From contig VWPU01002882.1 of assembly GCA_013398955.1 (NCBI GenBank), forward strand, positions 310,001 to 374,000: a stretch of DNA of 64,000 bases, in the 5' to 3' direction. The position numbers and the translations under genes were made by a program. How positions within the stretch are numbered: the first letter of the stretch is position 1; each line of letters starts with the position of its first letter. The DNA comes from Callaeas wilsoni (Eukaryota; Chordata; Aves; Passeriformes; Callaeidae). Positions 36,473 to 50,225 of this stretch are shown piece after piece. Below the pieces are notes generated by a model. That model made no database searches. It worked only from the letters and a program-made list of their open reading frames with translations, and was not told the origin of the DNA.

Positions 36473-39400
36473 GTCAGAACTCAGAGGTGCATCTGTGATC
36501 AGATCACTTCACTTGCATTTCGTTTAACTGCCCTATTGGAAGGAGAAAGTATTATTAGGAACAGTCTTAAGAACAGCCACTGGTACATTTTCCCCAAATG
36601 TGTTGAGTATTCTCTGGAAAACTATGAGGAAGCAAGGGTAAAACAATGCCTGTGAGCTTCCTTACAATTAATACCATGGATTGTTTCCTGTCACTAAACC
36701 CAACTGTGCCTTGGTCTTCTTTTGTTTAATAGGACAGACTTAGCCTCAAATTCTAAATTCACCTTTGTCAAGTGCTATGATCAGTGAAGTCAACACCCAT
36801 GGTTTTGGCCCAATATGATTTGTGTGCTGCTTTTGTTTACATTATTTAGTTATAGCAATCTTTCTATTTTTCATTTCCATGTAATACAAATGGCAGAAAA
36901 ATATTTCTATACAACAGTACTGACAAAAGTTGAACCTTGTCTTTAGATCATAAATTGCATTATTTCTGAAAGATAGCACAGTTTTATCTTATGTTTCTGC
37001 CTCAAATGAAATTTCTTCCTTTCTTCTCACTTGTGTCAGCATATCCTTTGATTCTATAATTAATTTCTCATGCCACCCACATCCATGTAATTTTACAGTT
37101 CCACAAACCAGGATGCAAATGCGGGCTGAACAGCCCTACTGTGTAGGTGTGAAGAGGTCACTGTGGCCATAATTAATACACCTATTGATGCTGATGGTTA
37201 TTTATTGTGCCATTGTTGTATTGTGTCAGAAGACCCCAAAGATCAGTTTGTTATCTAGAATTCCTGACTAAATTTGGCAGAGACCAGTGGAAAGGCCAAA
37301 CTTATATGAATTTTATCTCACACAGCAATTACCATTTTTTTAAAGGGCAGGTTTGATGCACTGGGAAAATTCTTAAGATACATTTTACATTTGTGTTCAT
37401 TACTTAGAAGTGCTATCTGATAGAATAATTCATTTATACTATTTCAACAAGTAAACATTTCCCTTGCCAAGTGCTAGTCTTTGTATACAATTACATTTAG
37501 GTAAAAGGGGTTTTTTTAAATAACTTTTTTTCCAAAAAATTTCTGGTATGTGCATTTTTTAGTGAAAATTTTTCTAAGTAGTAACTCTGGGCATTACAGG
37601 CAGTAAACGTTACAAATTGTATATATTGATATTCCTAAAATGAAATTAAAATATGGCTTAAACATAAAATCTTAAAATACTTTTACTAATGCAGTCTGCC
37701 ATGCAGAAGAAAGCTAACTAAGCACTGAACTGCACTAGTCACAGCCTGCCAGCATGCCAATAGAAGTGATTATTCCTCTCTCTTCAGCACTCGTGACATC
37801 ACGTCTATTCTGCATCCCATTTTGGAATCACTTGTGCAAAGAAGACCTTGAAAACTGGACTAAGTCCAGAAAAGAGCCCTTCTTAGGGACAGTTTAGCGG
37901 ACTGAAGAACTGGAAAACCAAAGAGACACTGAGAAAAATTAGTTTATTCATTCTGAAGACAAGGTTTATTGGACTGAAAGACTGCTTTCACCTATCTAAT
38001 GCGGGATTGTGGAGAAGGAGTTACACTCACAGGTACACAGCATATGCACAAAAGAAGAGATGCAAGCTGCAGAAAGGGAAATTCAAACTGACTGTAAGGA
38101 AAAAAAATCACAGTGATGGTGGTAAGAACATGGAACAGGGGCCCAAAGGGGGGTCCCCATCCACAAAGCTATTGAAAACTTGGTTGTGCAAGTTTGATTG
38201 ACCTGGAAGTCATATTCTCTGAGAAGTGTAAGAGTTCTGAGGGATGATCTGCCTCATATTATATGCAAACTGGTTGTGATCATTTGAAGCAAACCCCAAA
38301 CTGATCAGCAGTGCTACAGCCTCTTGCTTTCCAAATTGCAGTGCCTTACTTTCTGCCATTGTGACTTCATATTCTCCTGAGGTAAAACAGACATGTCTGT
38401 ACTTTGCACACTAAATTTCTGATGGAGGCTGCTATTAGAACTGATGAAGTCTCAGTGGCAGATCTGCTTTACCTTGCAACTGCAAAGAACGGGGCATGTG
38501 TACTGACACAAGGGCTTTCCTGTGACACTTCAAAGGCATTTTCATTTACCTGCAGAAGACAGCAAGTGGCCGTGTATGAGGGTTAATAAATATTTCAGGA
38601 CAGTACATTTTTTCCTCTTTCCTATGTTTTGACCAAATGTTGCCTTTGAGCATCCTGAAATAGAATCCCTCGGGATAAAAATGTAAGAAACAAGGGATTA
38701 CATCGAGGTATTCAGAAGCCTAATAGTGCTGCAGGTACCTGAAACTTTGTTAGTGATACTAATGTTTTTGTGTACTCATTGTGTCTGCATATCTTATGAA
38801 CTGTTATTCGTAAGGGTTCTAGAATCCAACTTTCTCTTAAGTAGCTTATTCAATACTTGTATAAAATCCCTATTGCTGGTAACTGATAAGTCTTAACAAA
38901 GTCCCTAGAGAAGTCATCCTTCATTTGAGAATATTCTGTGGGGTTTTTGTAGTTCCCAGGCCTCAAGGGATGGTGGCTCATCCCCATTCTTTACTTGGCA
39001 GACTCAGGGTGCTAAGACACCATCAATCAGTCTTATTGAGTCAGGATGCACTCTTGTTTTATGTTAAATGAGTCAGGATAAATAAAAGGAAACAGAAAAT
39101 ATAAACATAGTACAAGGGGAAAAAAAGTGGAAGATGTATAGAAGGAGGTTTTCTAGAAGAACTTTCTAGATAATACAAGGAGTAGAAAATCAAAAAGGCT
39201 GAGAGGAAAATGAGTGAAGAAATTATGCTCTGCACTTGGGAATCAATGTACTACTTTGCAGCTTGAGAAGCCTGGAAGGAAAAGAGTCTTCTGTGCCTTA
39301 CATGCTAACCTGAAGATATATTATTCTATTCTACCATGCAATGTCAAAAGTCTCTTGGAAACCTAAATAGATTACGTCTACCACATCAGCCCTATCTGCT

Positions 39401-42400
39401 CCCTGCATTCTCCTTTTGATAAGACAGAGATTTATATTCTTATTCTTCTCTGATGGGTGCATCAATCTCTGCTGTCAGGTCTCCTGTCCAAATAACAAAC
39501 CTGCATATCACAGAACTGTTTTAAATGTAATGTTGATAGATGTTGTTTGTGTGCACTTGGCATCAACTTACAGTCACTTCCCTGCAAATTGCAACCTTCT
39601 AAAGAAACCCGTATTTTCTATCTTTTCAATGTTCTCACCATTAAGAATTGATTATGGTCATAGTGTCATTAGTTGGGACATTTCTAGGAATTCTGTGCTT
39701 CCGTATCACTAGACTGATTCCCTAAATTGCTTGCAGTACCCAATGCTACCATTCTCATTCTGGCTTCATAAAACATGGTTTGCATTTTGGGGGCAGAAGA
39801 GTTGCCAACACTGAACAAAGCTGAATGTTTCCAGTGAAATCTCTGGCCTGATAAAGCATTGCAAAGTGTTCTGCCTCTGCAACTGCTGCTGCTTGCCAGC
39901 ACTCACCCACACCCTTGGATAACCTTTCAGAGACCTTGTGCTGTCTCAGCTCCAGGTGACAACTCCCTGCTCCTCCCTCCTGCCTACAGCATGCACCTAC
40001 TTCCACCTTTCATCTACTACCAGGTAAATTATTTGTCTAAATACCATCTCTTTCTTCCAATTCATACCCTCTTCTACTTGTTATTTTTTCCCCACGGAAG
40101 CAGTGAACAGCAACTAGACCTTGCCCAAGTAGCTGCTCTTACCTAATACAATCAATGGCATGTTCCTGAGTCCTTCCAAGGTATTGGTTCAGCTCCTGCT
40201 CTCATGGTCCTACAGCAAGGAAATCACCCGGAATGACAAAGGCCAAGTTATAATTTCTCTTGAGTGTTGCTGCAGTGGCTCCTTATATAGAACATATAGA
40301 AATATGCTTATAAACAGCATGTAGAAAAAAAGTCAGAAAAATTCTCTATGCAACTAATGAATTATTTACTGGCTAATACTGCATTATCATTAAAACTCTT
40401 GGATTTTTTTTATTTTGAAAATATTATTCTCCTACATATTTTGCATTCCTAATTCATCTCCTTCATAACTCAGAGGGAAGTGATTTCACACACTGCTCAG
40501 TACACTGCATAGGAACTTTTAATTTCTTGCATAAGCTACAGACACCTTCATCTGTTTTTCAGTTTCAGGTCTCTTGAAATGCTCAGTTTGCAAAACTGGT
40601 ATTTTACTAGCAATCTGTCATAATAAAGTCACAGAAGGTCTCTTGTAATGCACTGTTTATGAGTTTGCTCTTTTTCTCCATACCCTCATATATCCTTACA
40701 ACATCTATAGATGCTCAGTGAGTATCACATACAACAGTATATTCTAAATGTTATTCATGGCATTTTAAATTCCTTTTGCCTCAAGTATTTCAGAATTATC
40801 AGATTAAAGATCACAGTCCTGTGGGATCAATATTTTTATGTGATTACAAATCCATATAACTTTTTAAAAAACTATTTGAATAGTGCTTATGAATATTGTA
40901 TCTTATTGATATCTACTAAATATGTAATATTTTTCCCTGCTGTTCTTATCCCAAAGAATTCAGTCGAAAACTTGTAACAGGTCACAGTGAATCTTTAGAC
41001 CAAACTTTAAAAGCTATGGCATTATCATTAAAACTGTTTAACTGTGGCCATGACAGAATGAGGATGGCCTCAATTCTAATGTAATTCTACCATAGTAAAT
41101 AGAATCAAGCAATGGGAGTACTATGCATGTTTCTTGTAAGAAATCTTGTTTATTTTTCCATGAATGACGGCATACTAGTTTCTAGCACAATGAAGTTAAA
41201 TTTTTGTTAAAGGAATATGATAGCAGAATTCTGCCTATTGCAGTAATACAATCATTGCAAAGATTTCTTATCAGTCTGAAAAATGAGCTCACAAACATTA
41301 CAATAGTGAACACGACTGGAAAACTTCCAATTAAAAATATTAATTAATTTATTTATTCAAAACCACAGGTAAGACCATCAAGAAAATTGTTTCAAACTCT
41401 AGGCAATGACATTTTAGTTTTCCCAGGTTTAGGTGCAACATCAAAATCATTCATGTAATCATTCCTGTAAATCATTCCATGTAATGGAATCTTGGAAAAC
41501 ATCCATTCGAAAATAAAAATTCAGATTTGAAATTTAATTTTTTATTTCTTTCTGTCTCATTCAATTTCATTAATTTAAATAGCAAATTACGTAACTCAAG
41601 TGTTATACACTATGAAAAAATCAAGTTGATCAAAACTAGCCCTTTTCTGAACACAGTTTCAATTAATAATATTCTTTCCAGCTATACATTTCCAATGAAA
41701 CAATCAGATACTTTTTATTGCATACTGAATATGACATAATGCTTACAATGAATGTCTTATGTCACTTTTCCTGAGGATTAAAAAAATCAGCAGTCATGTT
41801 AATTTTTTGGTTTAAGAGCTAAATATGATCATATTTTTGAGAAAGAAAATCCTTAATTCCTGAAATTAAGGGTTTTTTGAAGAAGATTTTAAAACCTGTA
41901 AAATGTAGATGTCCAATCACAATGAATTTCAGGATGCTTGACAATTTTTTTTCTGACTTAGATAAGAATTTAGTAACATAACAGTAGTATATTCGATAGC
42001 ACAGAATTGTGTTTTGGTACTGTGTTACGGATTGTTATATTGTATTATTGTACTTCTAAAAAACTCTAGTTTCTTTACAATTCTTTGGCCAATACTGCAC
42101 ATTTAGTTTTTTCTTCCTCTTCCTTGATGCATTTATGATTACAAAATCTAGTCAGAGAGATCAAAGAGTTGATTCTAAAGGTTAAACACATTATTTGAAC
42201 AATGACAACAGGGTCTAATAAAAGAAGACGATGGATCCAGCAAATATTTTGGCAAAGTGATAAATAACCTCAATCCATGAAAAACAAAACAAAATAATAA
42301 AATACCCCAAACCAACCAAGTCAACAAACAGAAGCAGCATACAGTCTAAATGTGACTATGAGTTTAATCAGTATCTGGAAAGAATAGTGGAATGAAACAG

Positions 42401-44045
42401 CTATTTAATTAAAAACTTGAGTCAAATAACTCAAGAAAAATTCTTATGCCGGGTCCTCATCTAGTGGATGTTATGGCTGTGTTACCTTTGCGAAAATTTG
42501 GGAAGAACTCTTCATATGGGTATCACAGTAAGTTTCAGTGAGTGAGGATCTGTCTACTGAGTAGGGCAAATACACATATTTTGAGAAAATTAATTGACTT
42601 GGTAGACTTGATCAATCTTATTCCAGGACTTCTAGTTTTGTGTCTCTTTGTTTCAGCTGTAAAGCAAAGGCTTATGCAATGTGATCTACCTGTTATCAAT
42701 CAAGGTGTTCACATCTTCAGTGACTGCGCTTCTTTGAAGTGCTGGGAGAAACAGAAGTATTTATCGTGTTCTCAAGGTGGTTTCTGAACCTTTCAATCTT
42801 ATATCTAGATTACAGCCAATGCCTCTTTCGTCAGCCCTTTTGCAGATTTTGAAATCAGCAGTTTAAAAAGACATTCTCAGCACAGGAAGCACAGAGGAAG
42901 TAGGACACATAATCAGTCTTCAGACTCCCATGGAACGCGTTCATTAACAGGTTTTTATTTCTATAGTCATCCAAAGGATTAGACTGCTTGGTAGAACATC
43001 TTCACTGTCTCTCTCTGTCTCTGCCTTTCACTCTGTGTGCTTTAGCCCTTTTCCCTCTCTCTGGTATATATTGCTACATGTTGCCTATATTTTCTTTTAA
43101 ATTATTTTTGTAAAATATCCATTACTACTTTTTCACTCAATCAAGCACATTCTGCAGTGAGATCACAGCTGCTTATAACACTTGAAAGATTCATTCAGCA
43201 TGGTATCTTTGGGAAAAAAAGAAAACCCAAATGTACTAATGAGTTTATTTTTTGCTTTTTTGGAAGTTTAGCCAGAAAGAAAATAGCAACAGCACAGCTG
43301 TTATATCTGTCATTAAGTATATGTGAAAGACAAGGATCATGCTATCACAGAAAAAAGAAGTTAATATTATCTTCTCATGGTAGTGAAAACTTGTTCATTG
43401 ATAAGTAGAAACTGATATTTACTGTGCAGTGTTTCAATTCCACCAGCATCTTACCCACTCCTGAATGCATGATTTGATTTACAAGTATTGTTCTACTTTC
43501 TTACATGCCACACTGTGCTCTCCCTTTGTTTTTTGTTGATTTCAGCCATTTCCCTCAGCTCCTGTAATAACCTTGATCTCTTCCAGTCACTTCGTTAGGC
43601 TCCTCTGGTAGCCATCCTCATAGTGAGCTCTTGACAGCACTCATCAATTCTGGATGTTTCAATTAACTGAGCCAGCACCAATCTCCTGGCTGCCTCTGTT
43701 AGCTCCTTCCGCCAATACTTCAAAACCTCCAGCAAAGCAATACTGTAGGATGGCAATAGCTCAGTGACCTCAACACTGTGGGACTAGGCTGGTAGCTTAA
43801 GCAGAAATTTTCGTCAGAAATATCCTGCCATGTCTCCCTGCTCCAAATTCAATTTTCAGCTCTGTTTCTAGGGATGTGTAATAACATAGAAATCCCAAAA
43901 GATTGGTGAATTAGTCGTTTTTGGTTTTTGATTTTTTATTCTTTATTGTTAGTAGGGGTATGTTGTTTCCTGGATTGATGAGCTCATGAGTGAGTGGATC
44001 CAGAGACCTTAAAGACAATGTGCAGTTCTTTCTAGTTGTCTTTTA
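36473..44045. other. Long unassigned stretch, no gene or known retroposon
   Basis: Open frames are 60-98 codons, including a mutually overlapping group at 39416-40146, with no recognisable family. An imperfect hairpin lies at 41846-41876 (AAAATCCTTAATT against AATTAAGGGTTTT). CT-rich low-complexity sequence lies at about 43005-43070. The near absence of CR1 is notable beside the repeat-rich right end of the window. Confidence 0.5.
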
Positions 44046-44776
44046 TTCATGCATTTGGTATCAACTTGTGTGTGCGCGTTTGTGTCTGTGCGCTCACGTG
44101 GGCATGTCTGGTGTGACCTGAAACTTCTAAGCACACTAAGTGAATTGTTCCACCCAATAATTTAATTGTGAATTATTATATATGCAACAATCAAAAGTAA
44201 TATTTGCATGTTTTTATGAATGTTCAAGTGAAATAAAAAGGAAGAAACACTCTTTTCTGCAAGCTTCTCCACTGGAGAATGTATTTGCTAGTAAGTGCTT
44301 TAAAATTATTACTTCTATACTTCCACATTAATTTAGTATTTTTACACTTTTAACCATATCCAGTAATTTGAGATGTGGCCCAATGCAAATACAAATTAAA
44401 TCCACTTTTCTTCTGCAGTTTTTCAGTAAAATGTCACCAAAGTTTAATTCAAGGCAGTTACCTCTAATTAGAAAAAAATTAAACCTTAATATAATTGAAC
44501 ACTGAACTCATTACTGGGAGGCTAAATGCATAGTGCACAAACCTGCTTCTACAGCAGACAAAGATATAAAGATATTGAAGTGAATACAGATAAATACTTT
44601 TTTACAGAAAGAAAGAGCAGTCTTATCTAAGCTAATGTTTTACAGTCTTTGGCGCTATCTAATTGGCTCCCCTTAAACCTGCACACACATTTATAGTTAC
44701 ATGAAGTGTCATAACCAAACATTTCTTTCTACCTAGCTTGTCAACTGAATTTGGTGGAAATATTCATCCTCAAATT
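44046..44776. other. Unassigned sequence with GT/GC-rich patch
   Basis: Positions 44066-44110 hold a purine-pyrimidine alternating, CpG-containing patch (TTGTGTGTGCGCGTTTGTG and CTGTGCGCTCACGTG). Alternating sequence of this kind can adopt Z-DNA. The rest is unremarkable. Confidence 0.55.
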
Positions 44777-44812
44777 CAAAGATCAGATATCCAAGATCTG
44801 ATCTGATCTTTG
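44777..44812. repeat. Perfect inverted repeat, 12-bp arms
   Basis: CAAAGATCAGAT (44777-44788) and ATCTGATCTTTG (44801-44812) are exact reverse complements around a 12-base spacer that itself contains GATCTG, giving alternative pairings. No transposon ends or target duplication are seen around it. Confidence 0.9.
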
Positions 44813-47800
44813 TATATTATCAAGGCATTTTTATAGATGTCATTCTCATTATGCTGAGAAAGGAGCCATTCGTATGTTTGGGCTAAATCCCAACCAATCT
44901 ATCTAGGATGTTTCATTTTCAACAGAGCCAGTGGGAGCTGCGTAAGTTACTCCAGAAGAAGAATTAGAGTTTTAATGAATAAACTTAATCAGAAGGATCT
45001 ATATCTTTTATTTCCTTTTTTTTCCCCTTTCTTCTTGCTAGCAAGCAGAACTATTATGAAAGGTAGTATGGTGCAATTGAGTGCATTTTGCATTTGAATA
45101 TAGAACAGCATTTTTGCTGTATGTGACGGTTGTCTTACTGTAAAATGTGCTGTTTCCCTAGAGGAATTTGGATCTCAAAAACAATGGAGCAGAGTGCCTT
45201 TTATGCAGTTTGTAACTTATTGTCAGTGAAGGAATGATCCAATTAGTAAGTGATTAATCACAGGTTCCTTCAGGTCTCAAACTGTGTGTTGAAAATTTAT
45301 GGAATAAAAAAGTGTTTCATACACATTTCTGCACCTAACGAGTAATAACCACCTGGGAATGAGAACTACATTTTAAAAAAAGAACAACAGGGGCAGCAGC
45401 ACAAAGTACTAATCACTTGACTAATTTCTGTTGTCACTGAGAAACATACCTTTGCCAGAAAATCATAATTATAATGACATTGAAATTAATTAATATTTTA
45501 TTGTCAACAAACAGCAAAGAAAATATTCAGAATTTCCATCCTAACCAGTTTTTTGGCATTTCGGCAGCATACAAAAGTAAAGTTTGCCATATAGAATTTA
45601 ATTCTGATATATGAGACATAGGAAAATGTACATAATTTCAAAGATTTAAAATGTTAAAATGCTAATTTTTAGAGAAATCTAACATGTAAAGTGAAATATT
45701 TTATTTTGTAAAAAAACCCATTGTGAATATTAAACACAAAACCCTTTGAATAAAATACAAAATTGTCATATTTTTATTTTGTGGATGTGCAAATGCTTGT
45801 AGCATGTATATTTCACCATGATTTATAAAACTATTTTATATGGACCTCTTATTATATGTTTTCCAGTTTTCACTTTTTCAGTCACTAAAAGTATCTGCCA
45901 ATTTTTCTTCTTTCCAGTCTAAACGATCATGACTAAATTTCAGATAAGGAGTAACCTTATGATGCTTAATTTTGACAGTAAGGTGGAACACAACAATGGA
46001 ATTTTGATAAAGTAGATGATGAAATATGATGGAAAAACATAGACTTTTCAGTGCTGAACTATAACCCCCAGATCTTTTCCGTTCTTTTCCGTTTTGCAAT
46101 AAAATATCAATGGATATTCAACATAATAAAAATGGAAGTGTGAAAAATTGCTAAATTTAAAGTTTAAAGTTGATCTTGGTGTACTGTTTGTAGTTTAGAT
46201 GTAAGACTGACCTAGGCACCCTGAGTTCCCTTCGTAGGCAATGGAGTCCCAAACTGGGATTGCATCAACATGATTCTTTTCATCCCAAAGCAGACAGCTA
46301 AAATATGTGGACTAAAAGCGCACATTTCTCATGTTCAGTATAGCATTGGAGATCCATCAGATAAATGCTTGTTCCAGCATGATCTGCCTTCAGTAAACCA
46401 ATGAAAATAAAGTATTCCTTTGTTAGGAACACTGCCTTCGTGATCCTGTCTGTAATTATCTTCCACAGGTGCAATATGGCAGAAAAGACAATGAGCTAGT
46501 GGGCTCAAAGATTTCTCAAATCACGTAATTATTGAAAAGCTGGTTGCTCTGTCTTTATTTATATTTCTTCTCTAGCTGATTTTCAAACAACAAAAATCAC
46601 TTGACTCATTTCTCTGTGTTCTGTACTCACAGTTAAACAATACAGACAGCTATTTTACTGAAAAACTCAACCACAGAGAGCCCTACTGTCCTTCATGATA
46701 GCAAACTTTTCTTGTGCTTGACCTTCAGCTGGTAGCTGCCAACAAATTTCTAAAAGTGTTTTTCTGAAAGAATTAGATGATGCATAAAAGGCAGCTCTGC
46801 ACTTGCTTGCTGAATAACAGCAGAAAATAATAGTTTTGCTGAATTTATTCAGGCAGCCTGGATAATGGTGTCATAAACAGGGAAACTTTCCAGACAAAGC
46901 AGAAAAACCTGACTTTTCATGTTGATGGTGTATGGATCTCTTTTCATTTTTCATCCATCTCTTAGAGGGACAGTATATAAGTGCCTCAAGGCAATTCTTC
47001 TAGACTTCTCAGAATTTATTCAAATTTAATAAAATTATTTCTTAATATTTTGACTGGTTGCAAAACTGCTAGAGATGTTTAAGTCCACTTCTAACCATCA
47101 TCAGAAGAAACTAATTAAGTTTTGATTCCGAATTTTCCTATTTTTTAGTAGTGATTCAGAAACACATTGGATAGTTAGCAGAGATATTAGAACACAAGCC
47201 ATTCCTAAGTGTAGGTCTGTGAGGTTCTCTTCTTTTCAGGGATCTAGCTAAATTTTTCATTTCATGCTGGGAGTCTTCGTTACTTTTACCGAGTTTTATT
47301 TCAGTTACTGTCGAAAAAAAAATTACTTGTTTGTCAGTTCTGATTTGTTCCAATTTGATTCACTACCACCTCTAACTTAAATGAAACTGAGAAGGTGCAT
47401 CAAGAGAAAGCAAAAATGCTGGTGGACTGATATAGCATTTGAATGAGTTCTGTGAAACTCACTTTAGACGAGACAGAGCTAACACTCTTTTTCTGATGAC
47501 TGAGTAGGAATTATTTCTCCTATCTTTCCTGAAAAACCTGTGTAGATTGTTGAGGACTCTGTTCATGGGTATGTAGATGAGGTACAAGCCACGCCAGTAT
47601 TTCTGTTGCATGGGCTGATCTAAGCTAACCAGGACACAGAGGGTAAGCATATCTCCTTTACATTGTGAACTGTAATGCTGAATCTTTTGAATATTGGTTT
47701 CAGTATATTGATATATAATTTTTATTAACCAATACCTGAAAAGCAAGAGGAAAACACAGCTGATCAAAAAAGGCAGATGGTTGCTTCATTTATAGTATGC

Positions 47801-50125
47801 ACTATACCTATATTCCACAGACTAAACTGGCTTTCAGTTGGTTTCTGGGAACACATGCACTCTGCAAGAGTGTTTTCATTCACAGTGTGACGGAACTTGA
47901 CCTTGCAGACAATTAGGGCTTGTTACAAAACTCCTTCTGTTACAAAACTTTCTTCCTTAAGCCTTTTTTTTTTTTTTTCTGAGAAAGTTTTAAAGCCTTC
48001 AGATAAGAAAATTTGCATTGGGTTAGTCACACAGTCCTGATCATACTGAGACATCGATAGAGGAGAATAATTGTGTTTTGGGAGAAATCATTGAATATCA
48101 TTATTGGCTATGTTATTAATTTTTATAAGGTGTTTTGAACTTCTGTAAGAATTTAATATCATGGTTTGGAGTGCAGGAATGTTTTCTTAATGTGGTTAAT
48201 TAAATAGATTTAGCCTTTTTCTTCCTGCATTAGAGCTTCTTCCTTCACACAGATTAAATATCTTTCACAAAACTTTAACATGAAGCTATCATGCTGTGAT
48301 CTGATTCTGGTGTGGGTCTTATGTGGTACAGATATCCCAGACAGTGGGTGGGCACAGGGTTTGTATTTCTCATACAGTTTCCCACTGTTTTGTGTCTGTG
48401 GTCATTTAGGCACAATTCATATCTAACTACGTGATTTACTTAGATCATGTTATCATGTAATTTATATTTCAGTTTATTCAAGGATAAAATATTGACATTA
48501 TACAAGCAGGCCCTCTACCCAGTCCAGAGATCCTTTAAAGAAGAATGGCTGAATATGGCTGAATCATTTGAAACTGTTTTTCAACAGTTTGTTGCCTTAA
48601 CTTTCAGAAAGACAGCATGACAGCATGGAAGAAAGGGGAAACTCTGTGACTTGAACCTCAAAGTAATGTCGCTTAAAAGCTTCTGTTTTCATGAGCTGTG
48701 TGAAATGAGAAAGCATTCCAGAATGTGGATGGTGCCTCAGAAAGTTATTCGAAGTTCTTCTCTTGACTGTCAGGGAAAGTATAAGCAGAGAGAAACAGAG
48801 TATCATTTTAGTCCCAAAGAAAACATTTAATTCCCCCTTTGGTGTTGAATATTAGAATTGCACAAACTGATTCAGACAGTTTTAATTAATTTCCCCCAGG
48901 CAGGATTTTGGGTGGTGACTCCAAACTTACCTGATATTAAAAGAGGAATTTGCCAGTGAAATGAAGACTGTGTGCAAGTTACAGCAGCCTCGAGACAGAA
49001 ATGAATTCCACATTGGTAAATAATGTAAGTTTATAAACCTGTTTATTCTGGCTTAGTGGAAAAGTACATTGATATTTCACTCGATAAATATTTGAGGCAC
49101 TCATCATCTTTTAAAAGCATCTTATCTAAAAGCAGGAAAAGCAAAATAATATAATTTGTACTCACTTTCTCTTCTGCATTTTTGAAAAGGGTAATATTTT
49201 TATGCAACAGAAGGCTACAGCAACTTGGGTGTGAAACTCTGTGCTAGTCTAAAGCAGACTGAAGATCTGCAGAGCAGACTCTGTAATGTGAACTTCTACA
49301 GTCAGCACAGGTAGGCAGTAAATATAGGGCTACAATACTTCTCTTTTTTTCTCTTCAGATCTCAATTATTTTCTTTGTGTTTAAGTTACCAAGATAACTT
49401 ACATAAATTGTGTACTCTATTTGGAAATGGATATTTTTATTTTTCCTTTTTTCCTCCAGTTATTCCTCATATGATTATGTGGTTTATGAAAGAAAATGCC
49501 TCTATACAGAAATAGATTGACGTATTTTCATCTCTAGAGTAGAAGACAGTTTGTGCTGAAGGAAATCTGGAAATATTGCCCTTAAAGGATTACAGAACAG
49601 CGTCATGCAGGCTCATGTAACATAGTGCATATTAATAAATATGCAAATTGAGTTCTACTTCATGTTTAGTGATCAGACCTCTGCGATTAAAAAAAGTTAA
49701 TGTGCTTTTTAAAACATTTTCAAATACAGCTCTTCTGACCTAAACTATAGATAGTTAGAAAGGTGGCCTGCATTCCTCATTCAAACTTCAAAGAAAAGGT
49801 ATTCAGGATTCTGACTAATGACAAAAAAGAACAAAAAACTCACACACATTACTCAAAAGAGTACTTAGTTTAGAAGTAAAAAGGAAGATGATCCTATTAT
49901 AACAACAAAAACAACCACTAAAATAGCAATAATAACAGTAACATTAACAATTCTACCTAAATCCCCGCAAAATACACTGAAAATCCAGCAATGCCAATAG
50001 CACCCTTTTACATTATGGTAAATAAACACAGGTTAATTCTTTGTGAAGGTGCAACATTATAAGTTGTACTAAAGTACATACAGTATGCATATATGAAAAT
50101 CTGCTCCTGTCTCACCAGTCTGAAG
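44813..50125. other. Unassigned sequence with possible conserved blocks
   Basis: No gene is seen; the longest open frame is 102 codons (47459-47767, minus) without a family. A T14 run lies near 47965-47978. Several non-repetitive sub-blocks (about 45040-45260, 46720-46900, 48820-49070, 49560-49680) have balanced composition and homeodomain- or POU-type cores, including a perfect octamer ATGCAAAT at 49641-49648. Conservation cannot be judged from one sequence. Confidence 0.45.
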
Positions 50126-50149
50126 CAATCTCTTTTTCCTAAAATAGAC

Positions 50150-50180
<31 letters not shown>

Positions 50181-50225
50181 TCTTTTTCCTAAAATAGACA
50201 TCAATCAATCAATCAATCAATCAAC
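50126..50225. repeat. 50-bp-period tandem repeat containing (CAAT)n
   Basis: TCTTTTTCCTAAAATAGACA occurs at 50131 and again at 50181, each followed by a run of CAAT/ATCA tetranucleotides (about seven units in the first copy, five in the second). The likely history is duplication of a microsatellite with its flank, or unequal exchange between the CAAT runs. The shared 20-base flank is identical in the two copies. Confidence 0.95.

Noticed and set aside
43560..43810. Possible old retroposon in a GC-richer patch
   Set aside because: Composition suggested an interspersed repeat, but I could not match an ordered set of blocks to any family.
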